Of a DNA stretch of 64,000 nucleotides, positions 16,118 through 25,952 are shown one piece after another. Under the pieces are notes generated by a model. The model did not search any database. It was not told the DNA's origin and was given only the letters and a program-made list of their open reading frames with translations. Both the position numbers and the translations under genes were made by a program. Origin of the DNA: Brevibacillus brevis (lineage in GTDB: Bacteria; Bacillota; Bacilli; Brevibacillales; Brevibacillaceae); contig NZ_CP134050.1 of assembly GCF_031583145.1 (NCBI RefSeq), positions 3,299,501 through 3,363,500 of the forward strand, read 5' to 3'. The stretch's first letter is position 1. Each line of letters starts with the position of its first letter.

Positions 16118-17644
16118 TTACGCTTCTTCGCTCACAACGACCTGCTTTCCCCGTTTTTTCAGCAAGATCGGGATGAGCAGCCAGAGCAGGGCGCATACGA
16201 GGAATACAGCCGAGATCGGTTTCGTGACGAAAATCATGAAATCGCCGTTGGACGTAGTCAAGGCGCGGCGCATGTTGTTTTCAATCATGGGGCCGAGGAC
16301 CAGTCCCAGGACGAGCGGAGCCAGCGGAAAATCGTTCTTGGACAGGAAATAGCCAGCGACTCCGCAAACGACCAGCAGCACGAGGTCAAAGGTGCTGATC
16401 TGGACGGCGTATACGCCAAAGACGGAAATGGCGATGATCAGTGGAATCAAGTACTCCGTGGGAGTCTCAATGATTTTGGCATAGACCTTGACGAGCGGCA
16501 TGTTCAGCACGAGCAGCATGACGTTTCCGATGAACATGCTGGCGATCAGCCCCCAGGCGACCTGCGGATGGTCGGTGAACAGCAGCGGTCCAGGCTGGAC
16601 GTTGTACATCAGGAGGGCTCCCATCAGGATGGCAGTCGTACCCGATCCGGGAATCCCCATCGTCAGAAGGGGCACCATCGCCCCGCCCGAAGCGGCGTTG
16701 TTCGCGGATTCCGGTGAAGCGACTCCTTCGATCGCTCCTTTTCCAAAACGAGACGGATCTTTGCTCAGCTTTTTCTCCAGAATGTACGCGAAGAACGAAG
16801 CGAGCGTGGCCCCTGCTCCCGGCAAGACCCCGACAAAAAAGCCAAGCAAGGAGCCGCGCGCGATGGGAGCTGCGCTTTGCTTCAAATCCTGCGCCGTCGG
16901 CAGCACCCGGCCCACTTTGATGATTTCCTGCGAAGACGCGTCTGTCTCGAGGATAGTTTTGAATACTTCCCCGAGAGCGAAGAGGCCGACTGCTATCGTC
17001 AAAAACTCCAGTCCTTGGTACAAGTCGGGAATGTCGTACGTAAAGCGTGCCACACCCGAGACGTTGTCGATGCCGATCGTGGCAAGCAGCAGACCGAACA
17101 CCGTCATGATCAAGGCCTTGGTCATGGACTTTCCACCCAACCCGCTCACTGCGCACAGCCCGAGAATCATCAACGAAAAGTACTCGGCAGGTCCAAACTT
17201 CAAGGCGAGGTCGGAAAGCGGATCAGCCAGAAACACCAGAGCGATGAGCGCCACGATCCCAGCCACGAACGACCCGATCGCGGAAATCGAGAGGGCGGCT
17301 CCAGCGCGGCCTTGCCTCGCCATCTGGTAGCCATCCAGCGTCGTCACGACGGATGAGGACTCCCCTGGCGTATTCAGCAGGATAGAAGTAGTCGAACCGC
17401 CGTACATCGCTCCGTAATAGACACCAGCGAGCAAAATGATGGCGCTGGCTGCCGCTTCTTCAGGCGGAAGACCGGCCGTCAGTGAAGCCGTGACAGGCAT
17501 CAGCAAAGCGACACCGCTCATCGGACCGATCCCGGGCAATACGCCTACCGCGGTCCCGATCAACACTCCTACAAACGCGTATACCAGATTGTGCCATTGC
17601 ATGGCGAGGAGGAAGCCATCCCCCAAATATTGCAGCGCACTCAT
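16118..17644 (-). CDS. tctA: Tripartite tricarboxylate transporter, large permease TctA
   Basis: A 508-residue membrane protein with about 12 helices, the size usual for TctA. Family motifs GVLPGIGPMSGVALLMP (near 32-48) and GVLPGAGATLASFFAYILEKK (near 285) are the paired conserved loops; GLPPEEAAASAIILLAGVYYGAMYGGSTTSILLNTPGE is also diagnostic. With TctB and the extracytoplasmic TctC it makes a sodium- or proton-driven importer of citrate or other carboxylates. ATG has AAGGAGG upstream and the gene starts 12 bp after tctB. Substrate not fixed by sequence. Confidence 0.95.
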   Translation of the reverse strand: MSALQYLGDGFLLAMQWHNLVYAFVGVLIGTAVGVLPGIGPMSGVALLMPVTASLTAGLPPEEAAASAIILLAGVYYGAMYGGSTTSILLNTPGESSSVVTTLDGYQMARQGRAGAALSISAIGSFVAGIVALIALVFLADPLSDLALKFGPAEYFSLMILGLCAVSGLGGKSMTKALIMTVFGLLLATIGIDNVSGVARFTYDIPDLYQGLEFLTIAVGLFALGEVFKTILETDASSQEIIKVGRVLPTAQDLKQSAAPIARGSLLGFFVGVLPGAGATLASFFAYILEKKLSKDPSRFGKGAIEGVASPESANNAASGGAMVPLLTMGIPGSGTTAILMGALLMYNVQPGPLLFTDHPQVAWGLIASMFIGNVMLLVLNMPLVKVYAKIIETPTEYLIPLIIAISVFGVYAVQISTFDLVLLVVCGVAGYFLSKNDFPLAPLVLGLVLGPMIENNMRRALTTSNGDFMIFVTKPISAVFLVCALLWLLIPILLKKRGKQVVVSEEA

Positions 17645-17656
17645 ATCTCTTCCTCC

Positions 17657-18124
17657 TTACACGCCCAGCCAGGCTGGAAACGGCGGCAGCGTACCTTGCA
17701 GCAAATGGACGTACACGTAATAGACGCCCGCCGCAAAGACAAGGGCAACAACAGCCGCCTTGACGATCCCGCTTCCCATGACCCGAAACGCAAACGTGAG
17801 AAAGAGAAACGTTGCGATCACATAGCCGAGACTCTCCAAGATGAAGACGTACAAGAGCGTCGCGGCCAGGATCAAAAGAAAACGTTTGTAATGCAGCGCG
17901 ACGGCCGCCGCTCCCGTTCCACTAGCCTGTGGCTGCCGCCTGAGCGACTCCCAGAACAGACGCAAGCTCAGCAGGATCAACAGGATGCCGAGCCCGAGCG
18001 GAAATATGTTCGGACCGACTTCGCTCCCGTACGCGCTAGTGGATATGGATCGGCTTTCCATCACGAACAGGGCTCCGATCAATGCAAAACAGACGCTGCC
18101 GATCCGGTCAAAGGTCAGATTCAT
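17657..18124 (-). CDS. tctB: Tripartite tricarboxylate transporter, small permease TctB
   Basis: A 155-residue four-helix membrane protein of the TctB family: MNLTFDRIGSVCFALIGALFVMESRSI, GPNIFPLGLGILLILLSLRLF, then FLLILAATLLYVFILESLGYVIATFLFLTFAFRVMG and a last helix. The GPNIFP motif and length are typical. Start has GTAGGAGGT upstream. It lies between tctC and tctA in one operon. Confidence 0.92.
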   Translation of the reverse strand: MNLTFDRIGSVCFALIGALFVMESRSISTSAYGSEVGPNIFPLGLGILLILLSLRLFWESLRRQPQASGTGAAAVALHYKRFLLILAATLLYVFILESLGYVIATFLFLTFAFRVMGSGIVKAAVVALVFAAGVYYVYVHLLQGTLPPFPAWLGV

Positions 18125-18175
18125 TCGGGTACCTCCTACTCGAATGAAAAAGGAGAGGACTCCCCCTCCTTTTTC

Positions 18176-19261
18176 TTATTTCGCCATGCCGAGCGATGTC
18201 AGCAACTCTTTCACCAGCTTGTCTTGCTCATCCAGGAACGAAGTAAAGGCGGCGGCATCCTTGTATTCACTTTCCCATCCATTGGCTGCCAGCTCTTTTT
18301 TCCACAGGTCATTGTCATTGAGCGCCTTCAGCTTGGCATCCCAATACGCTTTCGCGTCGGCAGGCATGTCAGCCGGTCCAAAAACGCCGCGCCAGATCGT
18401 GAAGGTAGCGTCAATTCCTTGCTCCTTCAAGGTAGGGACGTCGCTCAGCGGGCCGGACAAGCGCTCCTGCGAAGTGACGCCGAGCACACGCACTTTCCCC
18501 GCTTTCAAATACTCGCCGACTCCGGATGCGTCGGTCGCAATCATGTCGGCGTTGCCGCCCAGAAGCGCAGCGATTGCCTCTCCTCCGCCGTCATAGGAGA
18601 CGTACTTCACGCTCTTGGGGTCGATCCCGTATTTGGCAGCTGGCAAAACGCTGACCAGATGGTCCATCGATCCGGGTGCAGATCCTCCGGCAAGAGTGAT
18701 CTTGGTCGGATCAGCCTTGATCGCATCCAGCAGGCTCTTGATATCTTTGTAAGGAGAGTCCGCCTTGACGACGAGTGCCCCAAAGTCTTTGGTCATTTGC
18801 GCCAATGGCGTGACGTCGCGGTATCCGTACGGGGTATTTCCTTCCTTCTTGTCGTTGTTGATCAGGATGGGCGGCGAGCTGACGAACAGCCGGTACGGAT
18901 TGCCCTTGTCCTTGTTGACATACTCTGCCATGAATACAGTTCCGCCGCCGCCCGGCTTGTTTTCCACCGTAATCGATTGCGTAACCAGCTTGCTTTCGTT
19001 GAGTACCTTTGCCAAGGAGCGTGCGGTCTTGTCCCAGCCTCCGCCCGCACCCGACGGGGCGACGATGACGAGCGGCTTCTCGGGGTAGTTCGATGCGGCC
19101 GGCGTCCCCGAACCGCCTCCTGTCCCAGAACCAGCTCCTCCTGCCGCTCCTTGTCCGCTAGCGCCTCCCGACCCTGCGCTTCCGCCACCGCCGCCGCCAC
19201 AGGCTGCGAGCGCAACCGTCAGCAATGTGGACAACGCAAGTAGCGCCATTCTCTTTTTCAT
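18176..19261 (-). CDS. tctC: Tripartite tricarboxylate transporter solute-binding lipoprotein TctC
   Basis: A 361-residue TctC/Bug-family binding protein with a lipobox (VALAAC, Cys21). The mature N-terminus carries an unusually long Gly/Ser/Ala linker (residues 22-55), then the binding fold: YPEKPLVIVAPSGAGGGWDKTARSLAKVL (ligand loop), LAGGSAPGSMDHL and VSYDGGGEAIAALLGGNADM, which are the two Bug-family loops that hold a carboxylate through water bridges. It delivers substrate to TctAB. AAAGGGGG precedes the ATG. The promoter should lie in the 147 bp before it, next to the regulator genes. Confidence 0.93.
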   Translation of the reverse strand: MKKRMALLALSTLLTVALAACGGGGGGSAGSGGASGQGAAGGAGSGTGGGSGTPAASNYPEKPLVIVAPSGAGGGWDKTARSLAKVLNESKLVTQSITVENKPGGGGTVFMAEYVNKDKGNPYRLFVSSPPILINNDKKEGNTPYGYRDVTPLAQMTKDFGALVVKADSPYKDIKSLLDAIKADPTKITLAGGSAPGSMDHLVSVLPAAKYGIDPKSVKYVSYDGGGEAIAALLGGNADMIATDASGVGEYLKAGKVRVLGVTSQERLSGPLSDVPTLKEQGIDATFTIWRGVFGPADMPADAKAYWDAKLKALNDNDLWKKELAANGWESEYKDAAAFTSFLDEQDKLVKELLTSLGMAK

Positions 19262-19408
19262 TTTGCATCCCCCTTTGGTATCCCTTCATGTAAGCGCATT
19301 CACCGCTTGCGATAAACGTACCATGGGGATACAGAGGTGGATAGTTTTCGTGCATAAGGTCTATTTTGAATTTTGCGAACGTTTTGTTCATATTGTTCAC
19401 AGCGACAA

Positions 19409-20104
19409 TCAGTTCAGGAAGCGGTATTTCCTCTCCGGCCGCCCGACAGTACCGTAGAGCAATTCCGCGCGCGCTTTTTTCTCGCGGACGAGGTACTCCA
19501 GATAGCGTCGTGCCGTCGTTCTGCTCGTCCCGATTTCCTTTCCGATTTCTTCCGCGGAAACGCCCTTTTCTCCAGTTCGCTGGATCGCCTCGAGCACTTT
19601 TTCCAGCGTCAAGTGATCGATCCCTTTGGGCATGGCTGTTTCCCGTTCTCGAAGCTTGCTGTGCGCGAGGCTGCGGGTCATGATCTTGTCGATGACGTCC
19701 TGATCGACCTCCCCCGCCTCCTTTGTCCTCCACAGGTGCTCGCGGTAAGCGTCCAGGCGTTCGCGGAACCTCTCGAATACGAGCGGCTTGACGATGTAGT
19801 CGAACACTCCGCCTCGCAATGCTTCCTGCACCATCTCCATCTCTTTCGCCGCCGTGATCATGATAATGTCCACGTTCCGGTAGTGCTGCCGAATGTACCA
19901 GACGAGCTCGGTGCCGAGCATGTCCGGCAAGTACACATCGAGCAGGACCAGATCGGGGTGCGTCAAAGAGAGCAGCTCCTTTGCCTCCGCTCCATTGGTC
20001 GCTGTCGCGATGACCTCGAATCCCTCGATTTTGCTGACAAATCTCCTGTTGATATCGATGATTCGCAAATCGTCCTCCACGATAAGCACTTCAACCTTCT
20101 GCAT
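19409..20104 (-). CDS. CitB/DcuR-family response regulator for the tct system
   Basis: A 231-residue regulator: receiver domain with VEDD, phospho-acceptor Asp in DLVLLDVYLPD and Lys in YIVKPLVF; the C-terminal half has a CitB-type winged HTH (GVSAEEIGKEIGTSRTTARRYLEYLVREKKA...GTVGRPERKYRF). The start at 20102-20104 lies within the 3' end of the kinase gene (14-bp overlap), as usual for these pairs. Its likely target is the tctC promoter just downstream. Confidence 0.93.
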   Translation of the reverse strand: MQKVEVLIVEDDLRIIDINRRFVSKIEGFEVIATATNGAEAKELLSLTHPDLVLLDVYLPDMLGTELVWYIRQHYRNVDIIMITAAKEMEMVQEALRGGVFDYIVKPLVFERFRERLDAYREHLWRTKEAGEVDQDVIDKIMTRSLAHSKLRERETAMPKGIDHLTLEKVLEAIQRTGEKGVSAEEIGKEIGTSRTTARRYLEYLVREKKARAELLYGTVGRPERKYRFLN

Positions 20105-21710
20105 ATTGACCACTCCGTTCTTTTGGCAGCGAAACCGTAAATAATGCCCCTCCCCATTCGCTTTCGCCCACCAGGATGTACCCGTTGAGCTCTTGGATGA
20201 TCCCTTGAACCTTGGCCAGACCGATGCCCCTGTGCTCGCCGGGCTTGGTCGAAAAACCATGCTGGAAGATTCGCTCCCGAAGTTCCTCCGGTACGCCGGG
20301 ACCTGAATCTTCGACCTCGAACAAGATGTCATCGCCTGTATCGGACAGATAGCATTCCACCACTTTTTGCTGAGCCCCTGATTCGTTGATCGCTTCCAGC
20401 GCATTCTGGATGAGGGTGCCGAGCAAGACGATCAGCTGCTGCCTGTTAAAAGAGGGCGGAAGCTCCTTCAAGCGGCTGTCCTGATTGATTTGAAACTGAA
20501 TTTTGAGCTCCTTGGCGCGGTTGTGCATCCCCAAAAGCAGCGCTCCAATCAAGGGATCCGGAATTTGCTTGGCCAAAAACAACATCATCTCCTGCTGAGC
20601 CGATGTCTCGCTCGTAATCAGCTCGACCGCTTCCTGGATGGATCCGAGCTGCAGCAATCCGGAAATGGTGTACAGCAGGTTGTGAAACTCATGCGTTTGC
20701 GCCCGCAGCACATCCGCATACCGCCGGGCCTGGGAAAGCTCCCTGGCAAGCTGGTCGATCTCCGATTTGGGCCGGAAGCTGCTTACGACCCCCACTACTT
20801 TTCCTCCCAGCCTGATGGGCACCCGGTTGACGATGACCTCCTTTCCTCCGAGGCTGGCTTCCCGGTCCAGCTGGTGTTCCCCCGTTTCCAGCACTTCCGG
20901 CATGCGGCTGTCCGGCAAAACGTGAAAGATCTCTTTGCGGTGCACATCTTCCTGGGGAAGGTCGAGGATCCGGACTGCCGCCTTGTTCATCATCGTGATC
21001 CGGTTGTTCCGGTCAATCGCCACGATCCCTTCGCGGACGGACTCCAGAACCGCGTTGCGTTCGACGTACAGGGCGGCAATCTCTTCCGGCTCCAGCCCCA
21101 GGATGACACGCTTCAGGTAACGGCTTACCCCGATCGCTCCCACCACGCCGACCAGGAGACCGAAAACGATGACAAAAAAGACCTTCTCCTGATAGGCGCG
21201 AACCGCCAGCTCGATGTCTTCCAGCAAAAAGCCCACGGAGACGATCCCGATGACCTTTCCTTCGTCGTCCTTGATGGGGACCTTTCCCCGCAAGGACGGC
21301 CCCAGACTCCCCACTGCCTTGGATACGTACGATTGGCCGTACATCAGCCCCAGCTCATTGTCCCCTCCGACCATCCCTTTTCCGATTCGGTCCGGCAACG
21401 GATGCGCATATCGGATTCCTTCGCGGTTGCCGACGACGACAAATTCTGCTTCCGTCTGCTTGCGCACATTTTCCGCGATCGGCTGGATCAGTGCAGACGG
21501 ATTGGGCGCATGAAACGCGCTGCGCAGCTCGGGATCGTTCGCGACGATTTTCGCCACAGAGAGTGCCTTTTTTCCCAGTTGATCCTCTACCTGGGAACGG
21601 ATGATCGAAGAAAAAATCGCCCCCATTGACCCAATAATCAGAATAATGACAAAAGTAAACAGCATGATCATCCTGGTTTGCAAAGACAAGCGCAGCTTTT
21701 TCGACGTCAC
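20091..21710 (-). CDS. CitA/DcuS-family sensor histidine kinase
   Basis: A 539-residue membrane kinase: N-terminal helix (about 13-35), extracytoplasmic PASC/sCache domain ending in VPIKDDEGKVIGIVSVGFLLEDI, second helix (near 170-190), cytoplasmic PAS (IVAIDRNNRITMMNKAAVRIL), a Spo0B-type dimerisation motif RAQTHEFHNLLYTISGLLQLG with its phospho-acceptor His, and HATPase (VEDSGPGVPEELRERIFQHGFSTKPGEHRGIGL). Such kinases sense citrate, malate, succinate or related carboxylates, matching the neighbouring TctABC importer. Start is GTG with AAGGGGTG upstream. Confidence 0.93.
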   Translation of the reverse strand: MTSKKLRLSLQTRMIMLFTFVIILIIGSMGAIFSSIIRSQVEDQLGKKALSVAKIVANDPELRSAFHAPNPSALIQPIAENVRKQTEAEFVVVGNREGIRYAHPLPDRIGKGMVGGDNELGLMYGQSYVSKAVGSLGPSLRGKVPIKDDEGKVIGIVSVGFLLEDIELAVRAYQEKVFFVIVFGLLVGVVGAIGVSRYLKRVILGLEPEEIAALYVERNAVLESVREGIVAIDRNNRITMMNKAAVRILDLPQEDVHRKEIFHVLPDSRMPEVLETGEHQLDREASLGGKEVIVNRVPIRLGGKVVGVVSSFRPKSEIDQLARELSQARRYADVLRAQTHEFHNLLYTISGLLQLGSIQEAVELITSETSAQQEMMLFLAKQIPDPLIGALLLGMHNRAKELKIQFQINQDSRLKELPPSFNRQQLIVLLGTLIQNALEAINESGAQQKVVECYLSDTGDDILFEVEDSGPGVPEELRERIFQHGFSTKPGEHRGIGLAKVQGIIQELNGYILVGESEWGGALFTVSLPKERSGQYAEG

Positions 21711-21962
21711 AAATATTTCACCCCTTGGTTTATATTACCACCCAGTTGGAGGAAAAGGATAGCTTGCCTGCTTGGGTCCAATCGCCGTCCCCCGATCCGG
21801 CATCTATCTGTCGAATGACAAGCGTCGATTCTTGTCTGCCTCCCGCGAAAATGGTGGAATTAGGTCTTCTTTCCCCCAATATAATGTTACAACTTGGATT
21901 CGAGACAAACTGGGGGCGGTTGTCCGAATACCGGGATTTCAACGGAAAAGGAGGGACTTGGG

Positions 21963-23453
21963 TTGAAAACACAAACGGAATCGGGCGGCATCGTCACCTT
22001 GACAAAAGAAGGCGAAAAGCTCGTCCAAGACAGTCCGCTGTACAACGAAGGGCTCCGGCCTACGACACAGGCAGAGCATTCCTGGAGCTCGTACAACTTC
22101 GCCAGTCTCTGGATCGGCATGTCGATCTGTTTGCCCACGTACGCGATGGCAGCAGGCCTCATTTCGCTTGGCATGAACTGGTGGCAGGCCATTATCACCA
22201 TCATCCTCGGCAATTGTATTGTCCTTATTCCCATTCTTCTCAACTCACACGCCGGGACCAAATTCGGAATTCCCTATCCCGTGTACGCCAGGCTCTGGTT
22301 TGGCTCGAAGGGAGCGCACATCCCAGCCGTAGCCCGCGGCCTGATAGGAGCCGGCTGGTTCGGGATCAACTGTTGGTTCGGCGGAGCCGCGATCGACACG
22401 CTGCTGATGTCGATGACGGGATGGGCCAGCGTTCCCGGTCATCTCTGGATCGCCTTCTTCGGCTTTTGGCTGCTGAATGTATACGTCGCCTACCGTGGTC
22501 CGGAAGCGATCAAAAAGATGGAGGCCTGGGCCGCTCCTGTCCTGATCATCATGAGCCTGGCTTTGCTGGTTTGGGCTTTGACCAAAGCCGGCGGATGGGG
22601 CCCGATGCTCTCCGCCCCCTCCAAGTTCACGTCGACGGGTGAGTTCCTCAAAGTGTTCTTCCCGGCTTTGACTGGGGCAATCGCCTTCTGGGCCACCATG
22701 GCGTTGAACATTCCCGATTTTTGCCGCTATGCGAAGAGCCAGAAGGCACAGATCGTCGGCCAGTCGGTTTCGCTGCCGACCACGATGGGTTTTTTCTCCT
22801 TTATCGGGGTAGCTGTCGCCTCCGCTACCGTCGTCATCTACGGGGAAGCCATCTGGGATCCGGCTGCCGTGCTTGCCAAGTTCTCGGCTTTCGCAATCTT
22901 CCTCGGAACGATCGGGATTGTCCTCGCGACGCTGACGACCAACGTCGCGGCCAATATCGTCGCCCCGGCCCGCGCGGTGGAAAACCTCGCTCCGCGCCGG
23001 CTCACCTACGAAGCGGGAGCGATCATCGCGGGTGTCGTCTCCTTGCTGATGCAGCCTTGGTACATTCTTGAGAATTTCGGCAATTACATCTTCCTCTGGC
23101 TCGGGACGTACGGTGCCCTGCTCGGACCCATCGACGGAATCGCCATCGCCGACTACTGGCTCGTGCGCAAGAGAAGGATTCACTTGACGGAGCTTTACAA
23201 GGTCGACGGCATGTATTCTTACAAGAGCGGCTTTAACTCACGTGCGATCTGGGCGATGCTGATCGGGATCGCCATTCCGTTCATCAGCAAGTACACCCCC
23301 GGACTGAACCTCATCTGGGACAACGCCTGGACGATCGGGCTGCTCATATCCCTTGCCTTGTACACCTGGATGATGAAAAATGATTCTACCATCCTGAGCG
23401 TAAAGGACTACGAAAAAATAACAACTGCCGCAAGCAAATCACAGGCTTCCTGA
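21963..23453 (+). CDS. NCS1-family permease (uracil/allantoin/hydantoin/cytosine type)
   Basis: A 496-residue twelve-helix transporter. NCS1 signatures: LVQDSPLYNEGLRPTTQAEHSWSSYNFASLWIGMSICLPTYAMAAGLI, GIPYPVYARLWFGSKGAHIPAVARGLIGAGWFGINCWFGG, NIPDFCRYAKS and GPIDGIAIADYWLVRKRRI. The start is TTG at 21963 with AAAAGGAGGG 7 bp upstream. It lies a few kb from the pyrimidine-degradation operon and on the opposite strand, so uracil, thymine, dihydropyrimidines or hydantoin are likely substrates. PucI-like allantoin permeases share these motifs and cannot be excluded. Confidence 0.88.
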   Translation: MKTQTESGGIVTLTKEGEKLVQDSPLYNEGLRPTTQAEHSWSSYNFASLWIGMSICLPTYAMAAGLISLGMNWWQAIITIILGNCIVLIPILLNSHAGTKFGIPYPVYARLWFGSKGAHIPAVARGLIGAGWFGINCWFGGAAIDTLLMSMTGWASVPGHLWIAFFGFWLLNVYVAYRGPEAIKKMEAWAAPVLIIMSLALLVWALTKAGGWGPMLSAPSKFTSTGEFLKVFFPALTGAIAFWATMALNIPDFCRYAKSQKAQIVGQSVSLPTTMGFFSFIGVAVASATVVIYGEAIWDPAAVLAKFSAFAIFLGTIGIVLATLTTNVAANIVAPARAVENLAPRRLTYEAGAIIAGVVSLLMQPWYILENFGNYIFLWLGTYGALLGPIDGIAIADYWLVRKRRIHLTELYKVDGMYSYKSGFNSRAIWAMLIGIAIPFISKYTPGLNLIWDNAWTIGLLISLALYTWMMKNDSTILSVKDYEKITTAASKSQAS

Positions 23454-23474
23454 TGAATCCTGCAGCCAAACAGC

Positions 23475-23513
23475 AAAAAGACTGGCTTCCGAGTAGGGAA
23501 TGCCAGTCTTTTG
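23475..23513. terminator. Bidirectional terminator between permease and chemoreceptor genes
   Basis: AAAAGACTGGC (23476-23486) pairs with GCCAGTCTTTT (23502-23512), flanked by A/T runs on both strands, between convergent genes. Confidence 0.87.
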
Positions 23514-23527
23514 CTTTCGAGCGGTTT

Positions 23528-25240
23528 CTACCATTTAAATTGGCTAATCGATTCCTGAAGCTCGTGGGAGAGCTGATTCAGGTTGACACTGGAACGTGCA
23601 ATTTCCTGCATGGAAGCCAGCTGCTGCTCGGCACCTGCAGATACACCGTGCGTATGCAGTGCTGCCTCTTCCGACAACCGGTACATTTCGTCCATGGCGG
23701 ACGCTACCTGCTGGACGCTAGCTGACATTTGCTCCGTAGCAGCGGAAACTTCCTGGATCTGGTCCGCCACTTCCTGGGAAGATTCCACGATCCGCTGGAA
23801 GGTTGCACCCGCCTCTTTGACGACGCTGGCCCCTTTCTCGGCTTCCCTCGTTCCGTCCTGCATGACGCCTACGACCTGTGAGGTCTCGTGCTGGATTTCC
23901 CCGATCAGCCGGGCGATTTCCCTGGCAGATTCTTCTGACTGCTCGGCCAGTTTTCGCACCTCATCGGCTACCACAGCGAAGCCTCTGCCATGTTCGCCTG
24001 CCCGTGCCGCTTCGATTGCGGCGTTCAGGGCCAGCAAGTTCGTCTGCGACGCGATCCCGGTAATGACATCGACGATTTGGCCAATCGCTTCGGAGCGGAC
24101 GCCCAAATGCTGGACAAGCTCGGCAGCGTGATTGACGGAATCCGAGATCGCCCCCATTTGGGAGACCGCCTTCTGGATGTGTTCGTTTCCTTGCTCCGCT
24201 TCCTTCGCAGCCTGTACAGATGCCTCGGAAACTGCGCTAGACGTATCCGCGATGCGCTGAATGGCAATGGACATTTCTTCCATGACACGGACACTTTCCT
24301 GCGCACGCTGAGTTTGCACTTCGGAGGCGCTAGCGATCTGCTGGACGCTGCCGATGGACTGCTCGGTAGCGTGAGCGGATTCTTCCGCACTGGCTGACAG
24401 TTCCTCTGAAGAAGCTGCCACTTGCTCGCCAGCCACTTTGACTTGCTCGATCAAGCTGCGGAAATTGCTTACGAGATCGTTGAACGCGATTCCCAGCTTC
24501 CCTACCTCGTCACGAGTTACATAGCCGACCGGAGCGACGGCCAGATTGCCATGAGCCAGCTCTTCCATCCGTTTTGCCACCGTCTGAAGCGGCACCGAAA
24601 TCATCCGGGAAATCAGATAGCCGAGCCCCATGGCAATGACGAGAGACGCCACTACGACGATGGCCAAGATCAACACGGCCTGCTGGGCGTCTGCCTCGTT
24701 GGCCTTGCGGATTTGCTCGGCCTGCTGCGACTTGTAGTTCGCCCAGGTCAGCAGTTCCTGATTGATCCAGTTGAGCGTCTTGTCGGTAGCACGATAAAAA
24801 GCATAGGCCTGCTGCGGCTCTTGGGCTTCAATCATCTTGAGCACTTCTGTCTGATCCCCGTTGTATTGATTCAACAGCTCCTGCAGCATGTTGACGCTTT
24901 CCTGCTCGGTTTTGTCCAGGTGCGTCTTCTTCAGTTGCTCGAAAGTCATATTGGCATCGCTTGTCCGTTGGTCCAGCTCTGTTTTGTACGTCGCGTACAC
25001 GGCCGGGGACGGATCCAGGATCATTTTATAAATCAATCCGTCGATAGCACGAATCTCCTGACGCCAGTCGTTGATCCACTTGACGGGGAGAAGCTGTTCT
25101 TCATACATGGATTGAATCCGGTCCCCCGCTACTTTCAGATGATAGTAGCCTGTAAAGCCGACACCAACCAAAAATACAGCCATCATGATGATCAAACTAA
25201 ACAGCTTTGCTCTGGTGCTTACGTTCCGAAAGAGACTCAT
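23528..25240 (-). CDS. Methyl-accepting chemotaxis protein with four-helix-bundle sensor
   Basis: A 570-residue chemoreceptor. Helix 1 ([21 protein letters not shown]), an extracytoplasmic helical 4HB_MCP-type domain of about 150 residues, helix 2 ([23 protein letters not shown]), HAMP domain ([23 protein letters not shown]) and the signalling tip [40 protein letters not shown]. It ends in the usual helical bundle without a CheR pentapeptide. The start at 25238-25240 has GGAGG 13 bp away, a long spacing. Position among pyrimidine genes suggests but does not show that it senses a pyrimidine or its products. Confidence 0.93.
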   Translation of the reverse strand: MSLFRNVSTRAKLFSLIIMMAVFLVGVGFTGYYHLKVAGDRIQSMYEEQLLPVKWINDWRQEIRAIDGLIYKMILDPSPAVYATYKTELDQRTSDANMTFEQLKKTHLDKTEQESVNMLQELLNQYNGDQTEVLKMIEAQEPQQAYAFYRATDKTLNWINQELLTWANYKSQQAEQIRKANEADAQQAVLILAIVVVASLVIAMGLGYLISRMISVPLQTVAKRMEELAHGNLAVAPVGYVTRDEVGKLGIAFNDLVSNFRSLIEQVKVAGEQVAASSEELSASAEESAHATEQSIGSVQQIASASEVQTQRAQESVRVMEEMSIAIQRIADTSSAVSEASVQAAKEAEQGNEHIQKAVSQMGAISDSVNHAAELVQHLGVRSEAIGQIVDVITGIASQTNLLALNAAIEAARAGEHGRGFAVVADEVRKLAEQSEESAREIARLIGEIQHETSQVVGVMQDGTREAEKGASVVKEAGATFQRIVESSQEVADQIQEVSAATEQMSASVQQVASAMDEMYRLSEEAALHTHGVSAGAEQQLASMQEIARSSVNLNQLSHELQESISQFKW

Positions 25241-25339
25241 CGTTGTTTGGCAATCCTCCTGTTTGAAAATGACTGAAAAAGTAGAAAAAGCTCGAATATT
25301 GTCTAATCTTACCAAATAACAGTAGACAAGTCGATAGTC

Positions 25340-25864
25340 TTAGGTTATTTCTCTTACATCCAGCACAGACAAAATGGAAATCTCGGAAATTTGCACCTCA
25401 GGCTGGTAGCAAACATAGTAAGTTAGTTCAGGGCTGATCCGGTACTGTAGTCCCCTGTATCCTTTCGCCAGCAAATAGGAGCGCACTTCATCGCCTGTCC
25501 ACTCCAGCCATTTCGGATACCCCATGCTCTCCGACCGCCGCATTAGAGCTACGGGAGAGTGTTTGGCCCGCAGAGCGTCGGTACGCAATTCGTTCTCCCC
25601 ATAAAACTCGTCCAAACAAAACAGACCCGTCACGTCCAGTTCCTGCCGCAAGACAGCAGCCTTGTCCCACTCGGTCTCCGCGTGACAAATGGCGTACTGG
25701 GCCGCCACTTCCGGATTGCTCACCAAATAGACGCCGGCTCCGAACACTGCCTTGGCGCTGGCCCCGTTTACAAAATGGCGCCTCTCCTCCCGTTCATACC
25801 GCTGGGAGCGCACGACCCGCAATGCCTCCCGGTACTCCACACCGCGATACACGATTTGTCCCAT
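25340..25864 (-). CDS. ADP-ribosyltransferase-like single-domain protein, function unknown
   Basis: A 174-residue soluble protein. The order of elements recalls the PARP/ART fold seen in ART-PolyVal and related domains: an early YRG (6-8), GAGVYLVSNPEVAAQYA (42-58, like the GxGxYfs...AxxYA motif), GYRGLQYRI (135-143) and YYVCYQPEVQI (149-159, like EYVVFdPxQI). The usual glutamate just before the last strand is not obvious; Glu146 is a candidate. No secretion signal, so it is not a classical secreted toxin. Start at 25862-25864 has AAGGGGAG upstream. A terminator separates it from the pyrimidine operon upstream. Fold call is by eye and moderate. Confidence 0.6.
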   Translation of the reverse strand: MGQIVYRGVEYREALRVVRSQRYEREERRHFVNGASAKAVFGAGVYLVSNPEVAAQYAICHAETEWDKAAVLRQELDVTGLFCLDEFYGENELRTDALRAKHSPVALMRRSESMGYPKWLEWTGDEVRSYLLAKGYRGLQYRISPELTYYVCYQPEVQISEISILSVLDVREIT

Positions 25865-25910
25865 CTCTGTACTCCCCTTACGTTCCAGTGATAAGAGCCT
25901 CCATTCATGC

Positions 25911-25950
25911 GAAAAGGAGGAAGGCGCTGTCTCAGGCGCCTCCCTCTCCT
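25911..25950 (-). terminator. Terminator of the pyrimidine-degradation operon
   Basis: On the minus strand GGAGGCGC, a short loop and GCGCCTTCC are followed by TCCTTTTC. It lies immediately after the beta-ureidopropionase stop and before the ART-like gene. Confidence 0.7.
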
Positions 25951-25952
25951 TA

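Noticed and set aside
17591..19243. 550-aa open frame antisense to tctB and tctC
   Set aside because: Spans two known genes on the opposite strand and has no domain signal.
22245..23183. 312-aa open frame antisense to the NCS1 permease
   Set aside because: Gly/Asp/Arg-rich shadow with no ribosome site.
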